Shown here piece after piece: positions 10,771 to 53,600 of a stretch of 64,000 nt of DNA. Positions within the stretch are counted from its first letter, which is position 1. Each line of letters opens with the position of its first letter. This stretch comes from Streptomyces eurocidicus (GTDB taxonomy: Bacteria > Actinomycetota > Actinomycetes > Streptomycetales > Streptomycetaceae), in the NCBI RefSeq assembly GCF_002891295.1, contig NZ_LGUI01000004.1, positions 558,001-622,000 on the forward strand, read 5' to 3'. Both the position numbers and the translations under genes were made by a program. The notes under the pieces were generated by a model. It was not told the DNA's origin. It saw only the letters and a program-made list of their open reading frames with translations, and made no database searches.

Positions 10771-10803
10771 GCGGTCCGGGCGCGGGGTGCGCGCCCGGAC
10801 CGC
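10771..10803. repeat. Perfect 14-bp inverted repeat with 5-base loop in the PKS-C/PKS-D gap
   Basis: Arms 10771-10784 (GCGGTCCGGGCGCG) and 10790-10803 are exact reverse complements around a 5-base loop. It starts 31 bases after the PKS-C stop and ends about 77 bases before the PKS-D start. Nearly all pairs are G-C. There is no T-run on either side, so an intrinsic terminator is not demonstrated; a transcription attenuator or an RNA-stabilising hairpin at the operon junction is equally possible. Confidence 0.7.
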
Positions 10804-10834
10804 TCACGGGCTGGATACGGGCCGGGTACGGACG

Positions 10835-41676
<30,842 letters not shown>

Positions 41677-41680
<4 letters not shown>

Positions 41681-44600
41681 TCTGAGAGCCCCAACTCGTT
41701 GTCGATGAAGGCGAAGATCTCGTCGGCCGTCGCGGCTTCGAGCTTGTCCGCGACGACCTCCTCGTGCTGGTCGTCGATGGTCGTGGTGGTGGATGAGGCC
41801 GCGTCGGGCGCGGTCGGCACGGCCGGTGCGGCCGCATGGAAGGAAGCGGGCGCGCCGGTCGCGGCCGCGCAGCGCGCGAGGAGCGCGCGCAGGCGGTCGG
41901 CGGTCCGGGCTCCCGCCAGGTCGGCGGCGTCCATGGCCGAGATCACGGCTTCGAGCCGGTCGAGGTCGGCCAGCAGCCGCTCCGTGCCCATGGCGTCGGG
42001 CACGAGCTCCGAGCGGAGCAGTGCGACGACGGCGTCGGGCGTCGGGTGGTCGAAGACGAGCGTCGCGGGGAGCCGGAGCCCCGTGGCCCGCTGGAGCCGT
42101 GTGCGCAGTTCCACCGCGGTGAGCGAGTCGAAACCGAGGTCCCGGAAGGGACGTCCGGATTCGATGTCGCCCGGTACGGCGAGGCCGAGCACTCCCGAGA
42201 CCTGGATGCGTACGAGGTCGAGCAGCACGTCGTACTGTTCGGCGTCCGGCAGCTCCGCCAGCCGTCCGACCAGCGCCTCGGCGCCCGCCGCGGCGGCTTC
42301 GGCGCGCTCGGCCTCGATCCGCCGGATCTCGGGCAGCTCGCGGTAGAGCGGGTGGGCCCCGGCCGCCGACACGCCCTTGAGGAGCTCGGGCCAGTCGAAG
42401 TCGACCACGGAGACGGCGGCTTCGGCGGTCGCCGCCGGGGCCCGGGTGAGGACCGTCCCGAGCGCGGAGTCGGGGAGGCCGCGCAGTACGCCCGCGTCCT
42501 CGTCCTCGCCGACCCAGGGGCCCCAGCCGATGGCCGTCGCCGGGAGGCCCGCCGCCCGGCGCCGCCGGGCGAGCGCGTCGAACACGGCGCTCGGCGCGGC
42601 CGCTCCGGCCTGACCCGGCCCGCCGATCGTGCCGGCGGCGGAGCCGAACAGCACGAACGCCGAGAGGTCCAGCCCACGGGTCAGCTCGTCCAGCATGAGG
42701 ACGGCGTCGATCCGCGCACGCGACTCGGCCTCGAACCCGGCCGGGTCGAGGGCCGTCAGACGGCCGTCGGCGGGCAGGGCCGGTACGTGCACCACGGCGG
42801 TGAGGGCGGACACCTCGGGCCCGCCGGTCAGCTCCTCCAGCAACGCGGCGAGCGCCGGCCGGCCGCCGGTACGGGTGTCGGCGACCACGACGCGCTCGGC
42901 ACCGCGGTCGGTCAGCAGGCGTACGGTACGCGCCCGCAGCTCGGAGTCGTCGCCGGTGACCAGGACGGTGCCCCGGGGGGTCCAGTCCTCGCCCTGAGCG
43001 GAGGCCAGGAGGTTCTGGAGGCGGGGGGCGAACACACCGGTGTCGCGCACCGCCACCTGGTCCTCGTCGACCGATCCGGCGAGCACGGCGAGCAGACGCG
43101 CGACGGTCCGTTCGTCCACGGCGACCGGCACGTCGACGACGCCGCCCCAGCGCTCCCCCAGCTCGAACCCGGCCACCCGGCCGAGCCCCCACGCCGCGGC
43201 CCCCACGGGGTCGGCGATCGTGTCCGTGCCGCTCGTGGCCACCGCGCCCCGCGTGGCGAACCACAGCCTGCCCCCGACACCGGCCTCGTCCAGCGCCCGC
43301 AGGAGTGCCACGGAGGGCTCCCAGGCCAGGACGCCCGTCACGGAGGCGGGATCCACACCGGCGCCGGACAGGACACCGGTCACAGGCGGCAGGCGGTGGG
43401 CGTCGGTGTCGGCGTCGAGTACGAGCTCCACGACCTGGGCACCGGCCTTGCGGAGCGCGTCGGCGGAGGCATCGGCCCAGGGGTGGCGGTCACCGCCGGA
43501 GGGGACCACGACGAGGTACGTACCGCCCGGTGCCCGCACCGAGGTCTCGACCACCCGCTGCCAGACCGTGCGGTACCGCAAGGGGTCCGGCCCGGCCTCG
43601 GCTCCGGACGCGGCGTCGCGGCCGGTGCCCGGGGCGGAGGACAGCAGCCAGAAGTGCTGGTGCTGGAAGGGGTAGGTGGGGAGGTCGGTGAGGCGGGCGC
43701 CGGTGCCGGAGAAGAAGGCGGACCAGTCGACGCGGGTGCCGGTGATGTGGAGACGGCCGAGAGCGGTGACGAGAGAGGTCGGCTCGGGGCGGTCCTTGCG
43801 GAGGGCCGGGATGAAGGCGACGTCCTCGACGTCGGCAAGGCACTCCTGGGCCATCGCGGAGAGGACGCCGTCCGGGCCCAGCTCCAGGAAGGTACGGACG
43901 CCTTCGGAGTGGAGGGTCTGGATGCCGTCGGCGAAACGGACGGCCTCGCGGACGTGGCGGACCCAGTACTCGGGAGAGGTGAGATCCGTGGCCAGTTCAC
44001 CCGTGACGTTGGAGACGACCGGGATCGCCGGAACGCTGTAGGTGAGGGATTCTGCGATCTCGCGGAAACCAGCCAGCATCCCGTCCATCAAGGACGAATG
44101 GAAGGCGTGCGAGACATTCAGACGACGGGCCTTCTCGAAACGACCGGCGACCTGCGCCACCGCGTGCTCGTCACCCGAGATCACCACGGACGACGGACCG
44201 TTGATCGCCGCAATGTCGACGCCATCGACGAGCACGGCACGGACCTCGGCCTCAGTGGCACGCAGGGAGACCATCGCCCCACCAGCCGGAAGCGCCTGCA
44301 TCAGACGCGCACGAGCCGCGACCAGCTTGCCCGCGTCCTCCAGCGAGAACACACCCGCGACGTGAGCCGCCGCAATCTCACCAATGGAGTGACCCGCGAC
44401 AAAGTCGGGCCGGATACCAAAGGACTCGGCGAGACGGAACAGCGCCACCTCGACCGCGAACAGCGCGGGCTGCGTGTTCTCCGTACGAGCCAGAGCCTCC
44501 GCATCATCGAAGACGGCCGGGTCCAGACCCAGCGCGGCACAAGCAGCGTCGAACGCCCCCGCGAACACCGGATAGGCCGCGTACAGCTCACGCCCCATAC

Positions 44601-47600
44601 CGGCCCGCTGCGCCCCCTGACCCGTGAACAGCGCGGCAACCTTGCCACCCAACACCCGGCCCGGAACGACCTGGTCGCCCACCACTACAGCCCGGTGCTC
44701 GAACTGCGCACGAGCCGTCGCCAGCGTGAAACCGGCGTCCAGCGCCTCGCGTCCTGCCACGGCCTCGCGGACGCGGGACACCTGGGCGGCCAGGGCCTGT
44801 TCGCTCTTCGCGCTCACGAGGAGCGGTACGGCGGGAAGCTTCCGGTCGGCAACGGACTCGGAGGCCGCCACCGCAGGTGCCTGCTCAAGGACCACGTGCG
44901 CGTTCGTGCCACTGAAGCCGAACGACGACACACCCGCACGGCGCGGACGACCCGCCTCCGGCCAGTCACGGGCCTCGGCGAGGAGTTCGATCGCGCCTTC
45001 CGACCAGTCCACCCGGTCCGTGGGAGCGTCAACGTGCAGCGTCTTGGGCAGGACGCCGTGGCGCATGGCCATGACCATCTTGATGATCCCGCCGACACCG
45101 GCCGCCGCCTGCGCATGCCCGATGTTCGACTTCAGCGAACCGAGCCACAGCGGCTCGCCCTCGCCACGCTCCTGACCGTACGTGGCCAGCAGCGCCTGCG
45201 CCTCGATCGGGTCGCCCAGGACCGTACCCGTGCCATGCGCCTCAACGGCATCGACATCCGCCGGAGACAGACCCGCCACAGCGAGAGCCTGACGGATCAC
45301 GCGCTGCTGCGAGGGGCCGTTCGGAGCGGTCAGACCATTGCTGGCGCCGTCCTGGTTGATCGCCGTACCACGCACGACGCCGAGGACCTGGTGGCCGTTG
45401 CGCCGCGCGTCCGACAGCCGCTCCACGAGCAGCATGCCGACACCCTCGGCCCAACCGGTCCCATCCGCACCCGCACCGAACGCCTTGCACCGGCCATCCG
45501 CCGACAGCCCCCGCTGCCGCGAGAAGTCGATAAACGCACCCGGAGTCGACATCACGGTCACACCGCCGGCCAGCGCCATGTCGCACTCACCGCCGCGCAG
45601 GGCCTGGACGGCCATGTGCAGCGCGACCAGCGACGACGAACACGCCGTGTCCACCGTCACCGCCGGACCCTCAAGCCCCAGGGCATAGGAGACACGACCC
45701 GAAACGACCGCCGAGGACGTACCCGTACCGAGGAACGCCTCAACATCCTCCGGAACGTTCACCGTCTGCGTACCGTAGTCGTGATAGCCGACACCCGCGT
45801 AAACACCAGTACGGCTGCCACGCAGCGTGGACGGGTCGATCCCGGCCCGCTCGATGGTCTCCCAGGTCGTCTCCAGCAGCAGACGCTGCTGCGGGTCCAT
45901 CGCCAGCGCCTCACGCGGGCTGATCCCGAAGAAGCCGGGGTCAAAATCGCCGGCCTCGTGCAGGAAGCCGCCCTGACGGACGTAGCTCTTGCCCGGGAGG
46001 CCCGGCTCGGGGTCGTAGAGGCCCTCGATGTCCCAGCCACGGTCGGTCGGGAACCCGGTCACCCCGTCCCGCCCGTCGAGAACGAGATCCCACAGGCCCT
46101 CGGGCGACGTCACCCCACCCGGGTAACGGCAGGCCATACCGACGATCGCGATCGGGTCGTCGTCGAGCGCCCGGACCGGCGCGGCGGCAGCGGCGGTGAG
46201 CCCGCCGGCCAGCTCGTCACGCACGTACTCCATCAGCACGCGCGGCGTCGGGTAGTCGAAGACCAGCGTCACGGGAAGTCGCAGACCCGTACCGGCATTG
46301 AGCCGGTTACGGAGTTCCACAGCCGTCAGGGAGTCGAACCCGCTCTCCTTGAACGACCGTTCCGGATCCACCGCCTCAGCACCCGCGTGACCGAGGACGG
46401 CCGCCACATCGGCCCGGATCAGATCCAGGATCGCGTCCTCGCGCTCGGTCTCGCTCAGCCCCGCGAGCCGCTGCCGCAGCCCCTCGGCCGCGGCCGACGA
46501 ACGCGCCGCGGTACGCCGCGTACGCGCCCGCACCAGCCCGCTCAGCAACGGCGAGACCGGGGCGGCCGACGACGCGGCCAGCGCGGCCGTGTCGAGCCGG
46601 AAGGCCACGAGCAGACCGTCGTCCAGGGTCTGCGCCGTGTCGAAGAGGGCCAGGCCCTCCTCGGTGGACAGCGGCGGCATCCCCGAGCGGTTCATCCGCT
46701 CCACGTCGGCCGCCGACAGCTCGGCGCCCATGCCGCTCGCCCCGGCCCACAGGCCCCACGCCAGCGACAGACCCGGCAGACCCGCCGCCCGGCGCCGCTC
46801 GGCCAGGGCGTCCAGGAGGGAGTTGGCGGAGGCGTAATTGCCCTGGCCGGGGTATCCCATGACGCCGGCGACGGACGAGAAGAGGACGAACGCGGAGAGG
46901 TCGAGGCCCTCCGTCAGCTCGTGGAGGTTGACGGCGGCATCGGCCTTGGGGCCGAATACCGTGTCGACGTCCTCGGGCGACAGCGCGCTGATCAAGCCGT
47001 TGGCGTGGACCCCGGCGGTGTGGACGACGCCCTTGAGCGGGTGGGCGGCCGGTACGGACGCGAGCAGCCCGGCCAGCGCGGCACGGTCGGCGACGTCGCA
47101 CGCGGCTATGGTCACTTCGGCACCGAGGGCGGTCAGTTCGTCGCGCAGCTCGGCGGCACCGGGCGCGCCGAGACCACGGCGGCTGGTCAGCAGCAGGTGA
47201 CGCACACCGTGCTCGGTGACCAGATGACGGGCGAAGAGGGCACCCAGCGCACCCGTACCACCCGTGATCAGAACCGTGCCGTCGGCGTCCCAGCGCCCCT
47301 GGGCTCCGGAGGTTGCCGAAGCTCGCGTCAGGCGCGGCGCCCACAGGGCGTCGTCGCGGACCGCGAGCTCCGCCTCGTCGCAGGTCAGCGCGGAGGCGGG
47401 CAGCCCCTTCAGGTCGGCGGGGACATCGACGAGGACGATCCGGCCGGGGTTCTCCGACTGCGCGGACTTCACCAGGCCCCGGGCGGCGGCCTGCGCCAGG
47501 TCCTGGACCTCTCCGGCGGCGACGGACACACCGCCCCGCGTGACCAGCACGAGACGGGAGTCGGCGAACCGCTCCTCCGCCAGCCACTCCTGCACCAGTC

Positions 47601-50600
47601 CGAGAACCCGGTGGGTCACGTCACGCACCGCGCCGGCAACCGGCCCGGCCGGGCCTGCCGGGCAGACGGCGATCACGTACTCGGGAATCTCCTCCGCCTG
47701 ACGGAGCTCGGCCAGACCGGCGAACGCACCGGTGGCCTCGACCGCGCCGCCCAGACGGCAGAGCCCGTCGGCGTCCTCGGCGCCGAGCATGGCCCAGGAG
47801 ACGGCCGGGTCCGGCGCGGCGGACGCGGGGAGCTGCTTCCACTCGACGCGGAAGAGGGCGTCGGACGACTGCGGAAGGGCTCCGAGTTCGGCGTGGGAGA
47901 GCTCGCGCAGGACGAGCGACTCGACGGACGCCACAGGAGCACCGGCCGTGTCAGTGACCGTCACCGACACGCCTTCCGTCTCCGAGGGGCGCACCAGTAC
48001 ACGGAGCCGCACCGCCCCGGAGGCGTGCAGCGTCATGCCACGCAGCGCGTACGCCGTGGCCGGGCCGCCGGACGGAGACGTACCCCCCAGGCCGGCGACG
48101 CGGAAGGCGGCGTCGAGCAGCGCCGGGTGGAGGCCGTACGACGCTACGTCCGCGTCCTCGGGCAGCGCCACCTCGGCGTGGACGTCGTCGCCCGCGCGCC
48201 AGGCGGCGACGATGCCGGCGAACCCGTCCATGGGCAGCTCATCGATGCCGCCGGCGCCTGCGGGCGGCCACACGGCCGTATCGGCGATCCGGACGGTGGT
48301 CGCGCTGAGCGAAAGGAAGCCGTCCGCGTGCCGGGTCCAGCGCTGCTCGGCGTCCTCCTCGCGTCGCGAGTGGATGGCGAGGGCGCGCCGGCCCGCGCTG
48401 TCGGGCTCGCCGACGGTGACGCGGAGCTGGACGCCACCGCGCTCGGTGAGCAGGAGCGGGGCGTGCAGGGTGAGTTCGTCGACGGTGACGCAGCCGACCT
48501 CGTCGCCCGCGCGGACCGCGAGCTCGACGAAGGCCGTGCCCGGCAGCAGGACGCTCCCGGCGACGACGTGATCGGCCAGCCACGGGTGCGTACGCAGCGA
48601 CAGCCTGCCGGTGAGGACGTAACCGTCGGGGAGTGCCACGACGGCGCCCAGGATGGCGTGACCGGCCGACCCCTGGCCCAAGGAGCTCGCGTCGTTGCCG
48701 AGCGGCGCGGACTCCAGCCAGTAGGACTGGTGCTGGAAGGCGTACGTCGGCAGGTCGACACGGCGGGCGCCGGTGCCGGAGAAGAAGGCGGACCAGTCGA
48801 CGCTGGCGCCGGTGATGTGGAGACGGCCGAGGGCGGTGACGAGGGCGGTCGGCTCGGGGCGGTCCTTGCGAAGGGCCGGGATGAAGGCGACGTCCTCGGC
48901 GTCGGCCAGGCACTCCTGAGCCATCGCGGAGAGAACGCCATCCGGGCCCAGCTCCAGGAAGGTGCGAACGCCTTCGGAGTGGAGGGTCTGGATGCCGTCG
49001 GCGAAACGGACGGCCTCACGGACGTGCCGCACCCAGTACTCGGGGGAAGCGAGATCCGTGGCCAGCTCACCGGTCACGTTGGAGACGACCGGGACAGAAG
49101 GGGCGGCGTAGGTGAGGGATTCAGCGACCTCGCGGAAACCGGCCAGCATTCCATCCATCAAGGACGAATGGAACGCGTGCGAGACGTTCAGGCGACGGGC
49201 CTTCTCGAAACGACCGGCGACCTGCGCCACCGCGTGCTCGTCACCCGAGATCACCACGGAAGACGGGCCGTTGACCGCCGCAATGTCGACGCCATCGACG
49301 AGAGCCTCGCGCACCTCGGCCTCGGTGGCACGCAGGGAGACCATCGCCCCACCGGCAGGCAGCGCCTGCATCAGCGCGGCACGGGCCGCGACCAGCTTGC
49401 CCGCATCCTCCAGCGAAAACACACCCGCCACATGCGCAGCAGCAATCTCACCGATCGAGTGACCGGCCAGGAAGTCCGGCCGGACACCCAAGGACTCGGC
49501 GAGACGGAACAGCGCCACCTCAACAGCGAACAGCGCGGGCTGCGTGTTCTCCGTACGAGCCAGCAACTCCACATCGTCGAAAACGGCCGGGTCCAGACCC
49601 AGCGCGGCGCACGCGGCGTCGAAAGCCTCCGCGAAGACGGGGAAGGCCACGTACAGCTCACGGCCCATCCCGGGCCGCTGAGCGCCCTGGCCCGTGAACA
49701 GTGCGGCGACCTTGCCGCCCAGCACCCGGCCGAAGAGCGTGTGATCGTCCACCACGACAGCCCGGTGGTCGAACTGCGCCCGCGCCGTCGCCAGCGTGAA
49801 ACCAACATCCACCGGGTCGAGGTCGGCACCCGCCTCCCGCACCCGTACGACCTGCGCCTCCAACGCCTCCGGCGACTTACCCGAAACCACCCACGGCACC
49901 ACCGGCAGAACAGCATCACCAGCGGTCACAGAGGCCGTAACCTCCGGCGCCTGCTCGATGATCACGTGGGCGTTCGTGCCGCTGAAGCCGAACGACGACA
50001 CACCCGCACGACGCGGACGACCCGCCTCCGGCCAGTCACGGGCCTCCGTCAGCAACTGGACAGCGCCGTCGGCCCAATCCACCTGGTCCGTAGGCGTGTC
50101 GGCGTGCAGCGTCCTCGGCAGCACCCCATGACGCATCGCCATGAGCATCTTGATGATCCCGCCGACACCGGCCGCCGCCTGCGCATGCCCGATGTTCGAC
50201 TTCAGCGAGCCCAGCCACAGCGGCTCGCCCTCACCACGCTCCTGACCGTACGTGGCCAGCAACGCCTGTGCCTCGATCGGGTCACCCAGCGTGGTGCCCG
50301 TGCCATGCGCCTCAACAGCATCGACATCCGCAGCCGACAGACCAGCCGACGCCAGCGCCTGCCGGATCACCCGCTGCTGCGACGGACCGTTCGGGGCGGT
50401 CAGACCATTGCTCGCACCATCCTGGTTGATCGCCGAACCACGCACGACGCCGAGCACCTGGTGGCCGTTACGCCGCGCGTCCGACAGCCGCTCCACGAGC
50501 AGCATGCCCACACCCTCGGCCCAACCCGTACCGTCCGCACCCGCACCGAACGCCTTGCAACGACCATCCGCCGACAGCCCCCGCTGCCGCGAGAAGTCGA

Positions 50601-53600
50601 TAAACGCACCCGGAGTCGACATGACCGTCACACCACCGGCCAGCGCCATGTCGCACTCACCCGCCCGCAGCGCCTGGATCGCCATGTGCAGGGCCACCAG
50701 CGACGACGAACACGCCGTGTCCACCGTCACCGCCGGACCCTCCAGCCCGAACAGGTACGAGACCCGGCCCGAGGCCACGCTGCCCGCCGTACCCGTCCCC
50801 AGGAAGCCGTCCACGCCCTCCGGTGCGATGGCGTCCATGCCCAGCGCGTAGTCGTGGTACATCACACCGGCGAAGACACCCGTCCGGCTGCCGCGCAGAG
50901 CGGACGGCTCGATGCCCGCCCGCTCGATCGTCTCCCACGTGGTCTCCAGCAGCAGGCGCTGCTGCGGGTCCATCGCCATGGCCTCACGCGGGCTGATCCC
51001 GAAGAACGCCGGATCGAACTCAGCGGCCTCGTGAAGGAAACCACCCTGACGCGTGTACGAGGAGCCGGACCGCTCGCCCGTCGGGTCGTAGAGGTTCTCC
51101 AGGTCCCAGCCACGGTCGGTCGGGAAGGACGTCACCCCGTCACGCCCGTTGACGACCAGGTCCCACAGACCCTCGGGCGAGCTCACCCCACCCGGGTAGC
51201 GGCAGGCCATGCCCACGATCGCGATCGGGTCGTCGGAGGCGACGACGGTCGCGGCGGCCTCCTGCGCGACAGCGACGGCGGAGGCCGCGACGTCGAGGTC
51301 GCCCAGCAGTTCGGCCGTGAGGTGGCCGGTGATGGCGACGGCCGTCGGGTGGTCGAAGACGAGGGTCGCCGACAGCTTCAGGCCCGTGGCCGTGTTGAGG
51401 CGGTTGCGCAGTTCGACGGCGGTCAGGGAGTCGAAGCCGAGCTCCGTGAACGCCCGCTCCGGCTCGATCGCCGCACCCGACGCATGGCCGAGGACCCCCG
51501 CGACCTCCTCCCGCACCAGGTCCAGCAGCAGCTTCGTACGCTCGTCCTCCGCCAGCCGCAGAAGGCGGCCGCGGAGCGAATCGGCCGCCCGCCCGGCGAG
51601 GGCCCGCCGAGCCGGTACGCGCACCAAGGCCCGTAGCAGAGAGGGGAGTTCGCTCGCCGTCGCACTCACGCGCAGAGCCGCGAGGTCCAGTCGCATCGGT
51701 ACGAGCGCGGGCTCGCCCGAGGCCACGGCGGCGTCGAACAGCCCGAGGCCCTCCCCCGGCGTGAGGGCCGGGAAGCCGTCCTGCGCCGCGCCGGCCTGAC
51801 CGTGCCCCATGCCGTCGGCGCTCTCCCACAGGCCCCACGCGAGGGACGTCGCGGGCAGACCGGCGGCGACACGCTGCTGCGCGAGAGCGTCCAGATAAGC
51901 GTTGGCGGCCGCGTAGTTGCCCTGACCCGCATTGCCGAACACACCGGCAGCGGACGAGAACAGCACGAACGCCGACAGATCCATACCGGCGGTCAGCTCA
52001 TGCAGATGACGGGCCGCGTCCGCCTTCGGAGCGAACACCGCCTCCAGCCTCTCCGCCGACAGCGAGTCGATCACACCGTCGTCGAGAACACCGGCCGTGT
52101 GCACGACCGCGGTGACCGGGTGGGCGGCCAGCAGCTCGGCCACAGCCTCGCGGTCGGCGACGTCGCACGCGGCGACGGTCACCTCGGCACCAAGGGCCAT
52201 GAGCTCATCCCGCAGCTCGACGGCGCCCGGGGCGTCCAGGCCACGACGGCTCGTCAGCACCAGACCGCGCACACCGTGCTCGGCCACCAGGTGCCGGGCC
52301 ACGAGCGCACCCAGGGAACCCGTACCGCCCGTCACCAGCACCGCGCCCTCGGCATCCCACGCGGGCCGGGATCCGGCCGCGACGGCCGCGACGGCCGCCC
52401 GCACCAGGCGCGGGGCGAAGACCGCTCCCCCGCGTACCGCCACCTGCGGCTCGTCACCGACAAGGGCGAGAGCACCGGCTGACAGCTCTCCGTCGAGGTC
52501 CAGGAGGACGAAACGCTCCGGGTTCTCCGACTGCGCCGAACGCACCAGACCCCACACGGCCGCCTGCACCGGGTCGACGTCCACATCCCCGGCGACGACC
52601 ACCGCACGACGCGTCACCAGCACCAGGCGTGACCCCGCGAACCGCTCGTCCGCCAGCCACTCCCGCACCAGGCCCAGCGCGTCCCGCGCGTCGCCCGCAG
52701 GAGCCGCGACCAGGCCGGGCACCTCTGAGGTCCCGCCCAGCGCCGCCAGATCCACGAAGTCCCGGCCCAGCACCGCCACCGGAACGCCCGAGGCCGGTGC
52801 CGCGACCGGCACCCACTCCACCCGGAACAGCGCGTCCCGCAGCGCCTGGCCGGTCGCACGGAGCTCGTCGGCGGCCACCGGTCGTACCACCAGCGACTCC
52901 ACCGACGCCACGGCGGCACCGTCGGCGTCCGTCAGCTCGATCGCGGTCCCCTGGCCGGAGGCCGAGACCTTGACCCGCAGCACGCTCGCGCCCGCCGCCC
53001 TCAGCGTCATTCCGCGCCATACGAAGGGGAGTTCGGCGCCGGACCCGCCGCGTCCCGCGCCCGCCGCCGCGCTCACGTGCAGTGCCGCGTCGAAGAGTGC
53101 CGGGTGCAGCCCGTACGACGTCACGTCCGTGCCGTCCGGCAGGGCCACCTCGGCGAAGAGGTCCTCGCCCTTGCGCCACGCGGCGCGTACGCCACGGAAG
53201 GCCGGCCCGTACGCGAGACCCGATTCGGCCAGCCCGGCGTACATGTCCTCGACGTCGACGGCCTCGGCCCCGGCCGGCGGCCAGGCGGCCGTGCCGGGGG
53301 CCGCTTCGTCCCGCCGCGCGGAGGAGGCGGACAGGAAGCCGGACGCGTGCCGCGTCCAGAGCCCGTCGCCCTCGGGGCGCGAGTGGACGGACAGCCCGCG
53401 CCGGCCCGCGGCGTCGGGCTCGCCCACGGTGACGCGGAGCTGGACGGCGCCCTGCTCGTCGAGTACGAGCGGTGCCTCCAGGGTCAGTTCGTCGACGACG
53501 GCGCAACCGGCCTCGTCGCCCGCGCGAACGGCGAGTTCCACGAAGGCGGTGCCCGGCAGCAGGACGCTGCCCATCACGACGTGGTCCGCCAGCCACGGGT

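Noticed and set aside
41681..43264. Upstream extension of the PKS-C frame to 43264
   Set aside because: This part overlaps the KR and ACP of PKS-B in another frame and has low-complexity translation; the real start is at the ATGA overlap or at 41638.
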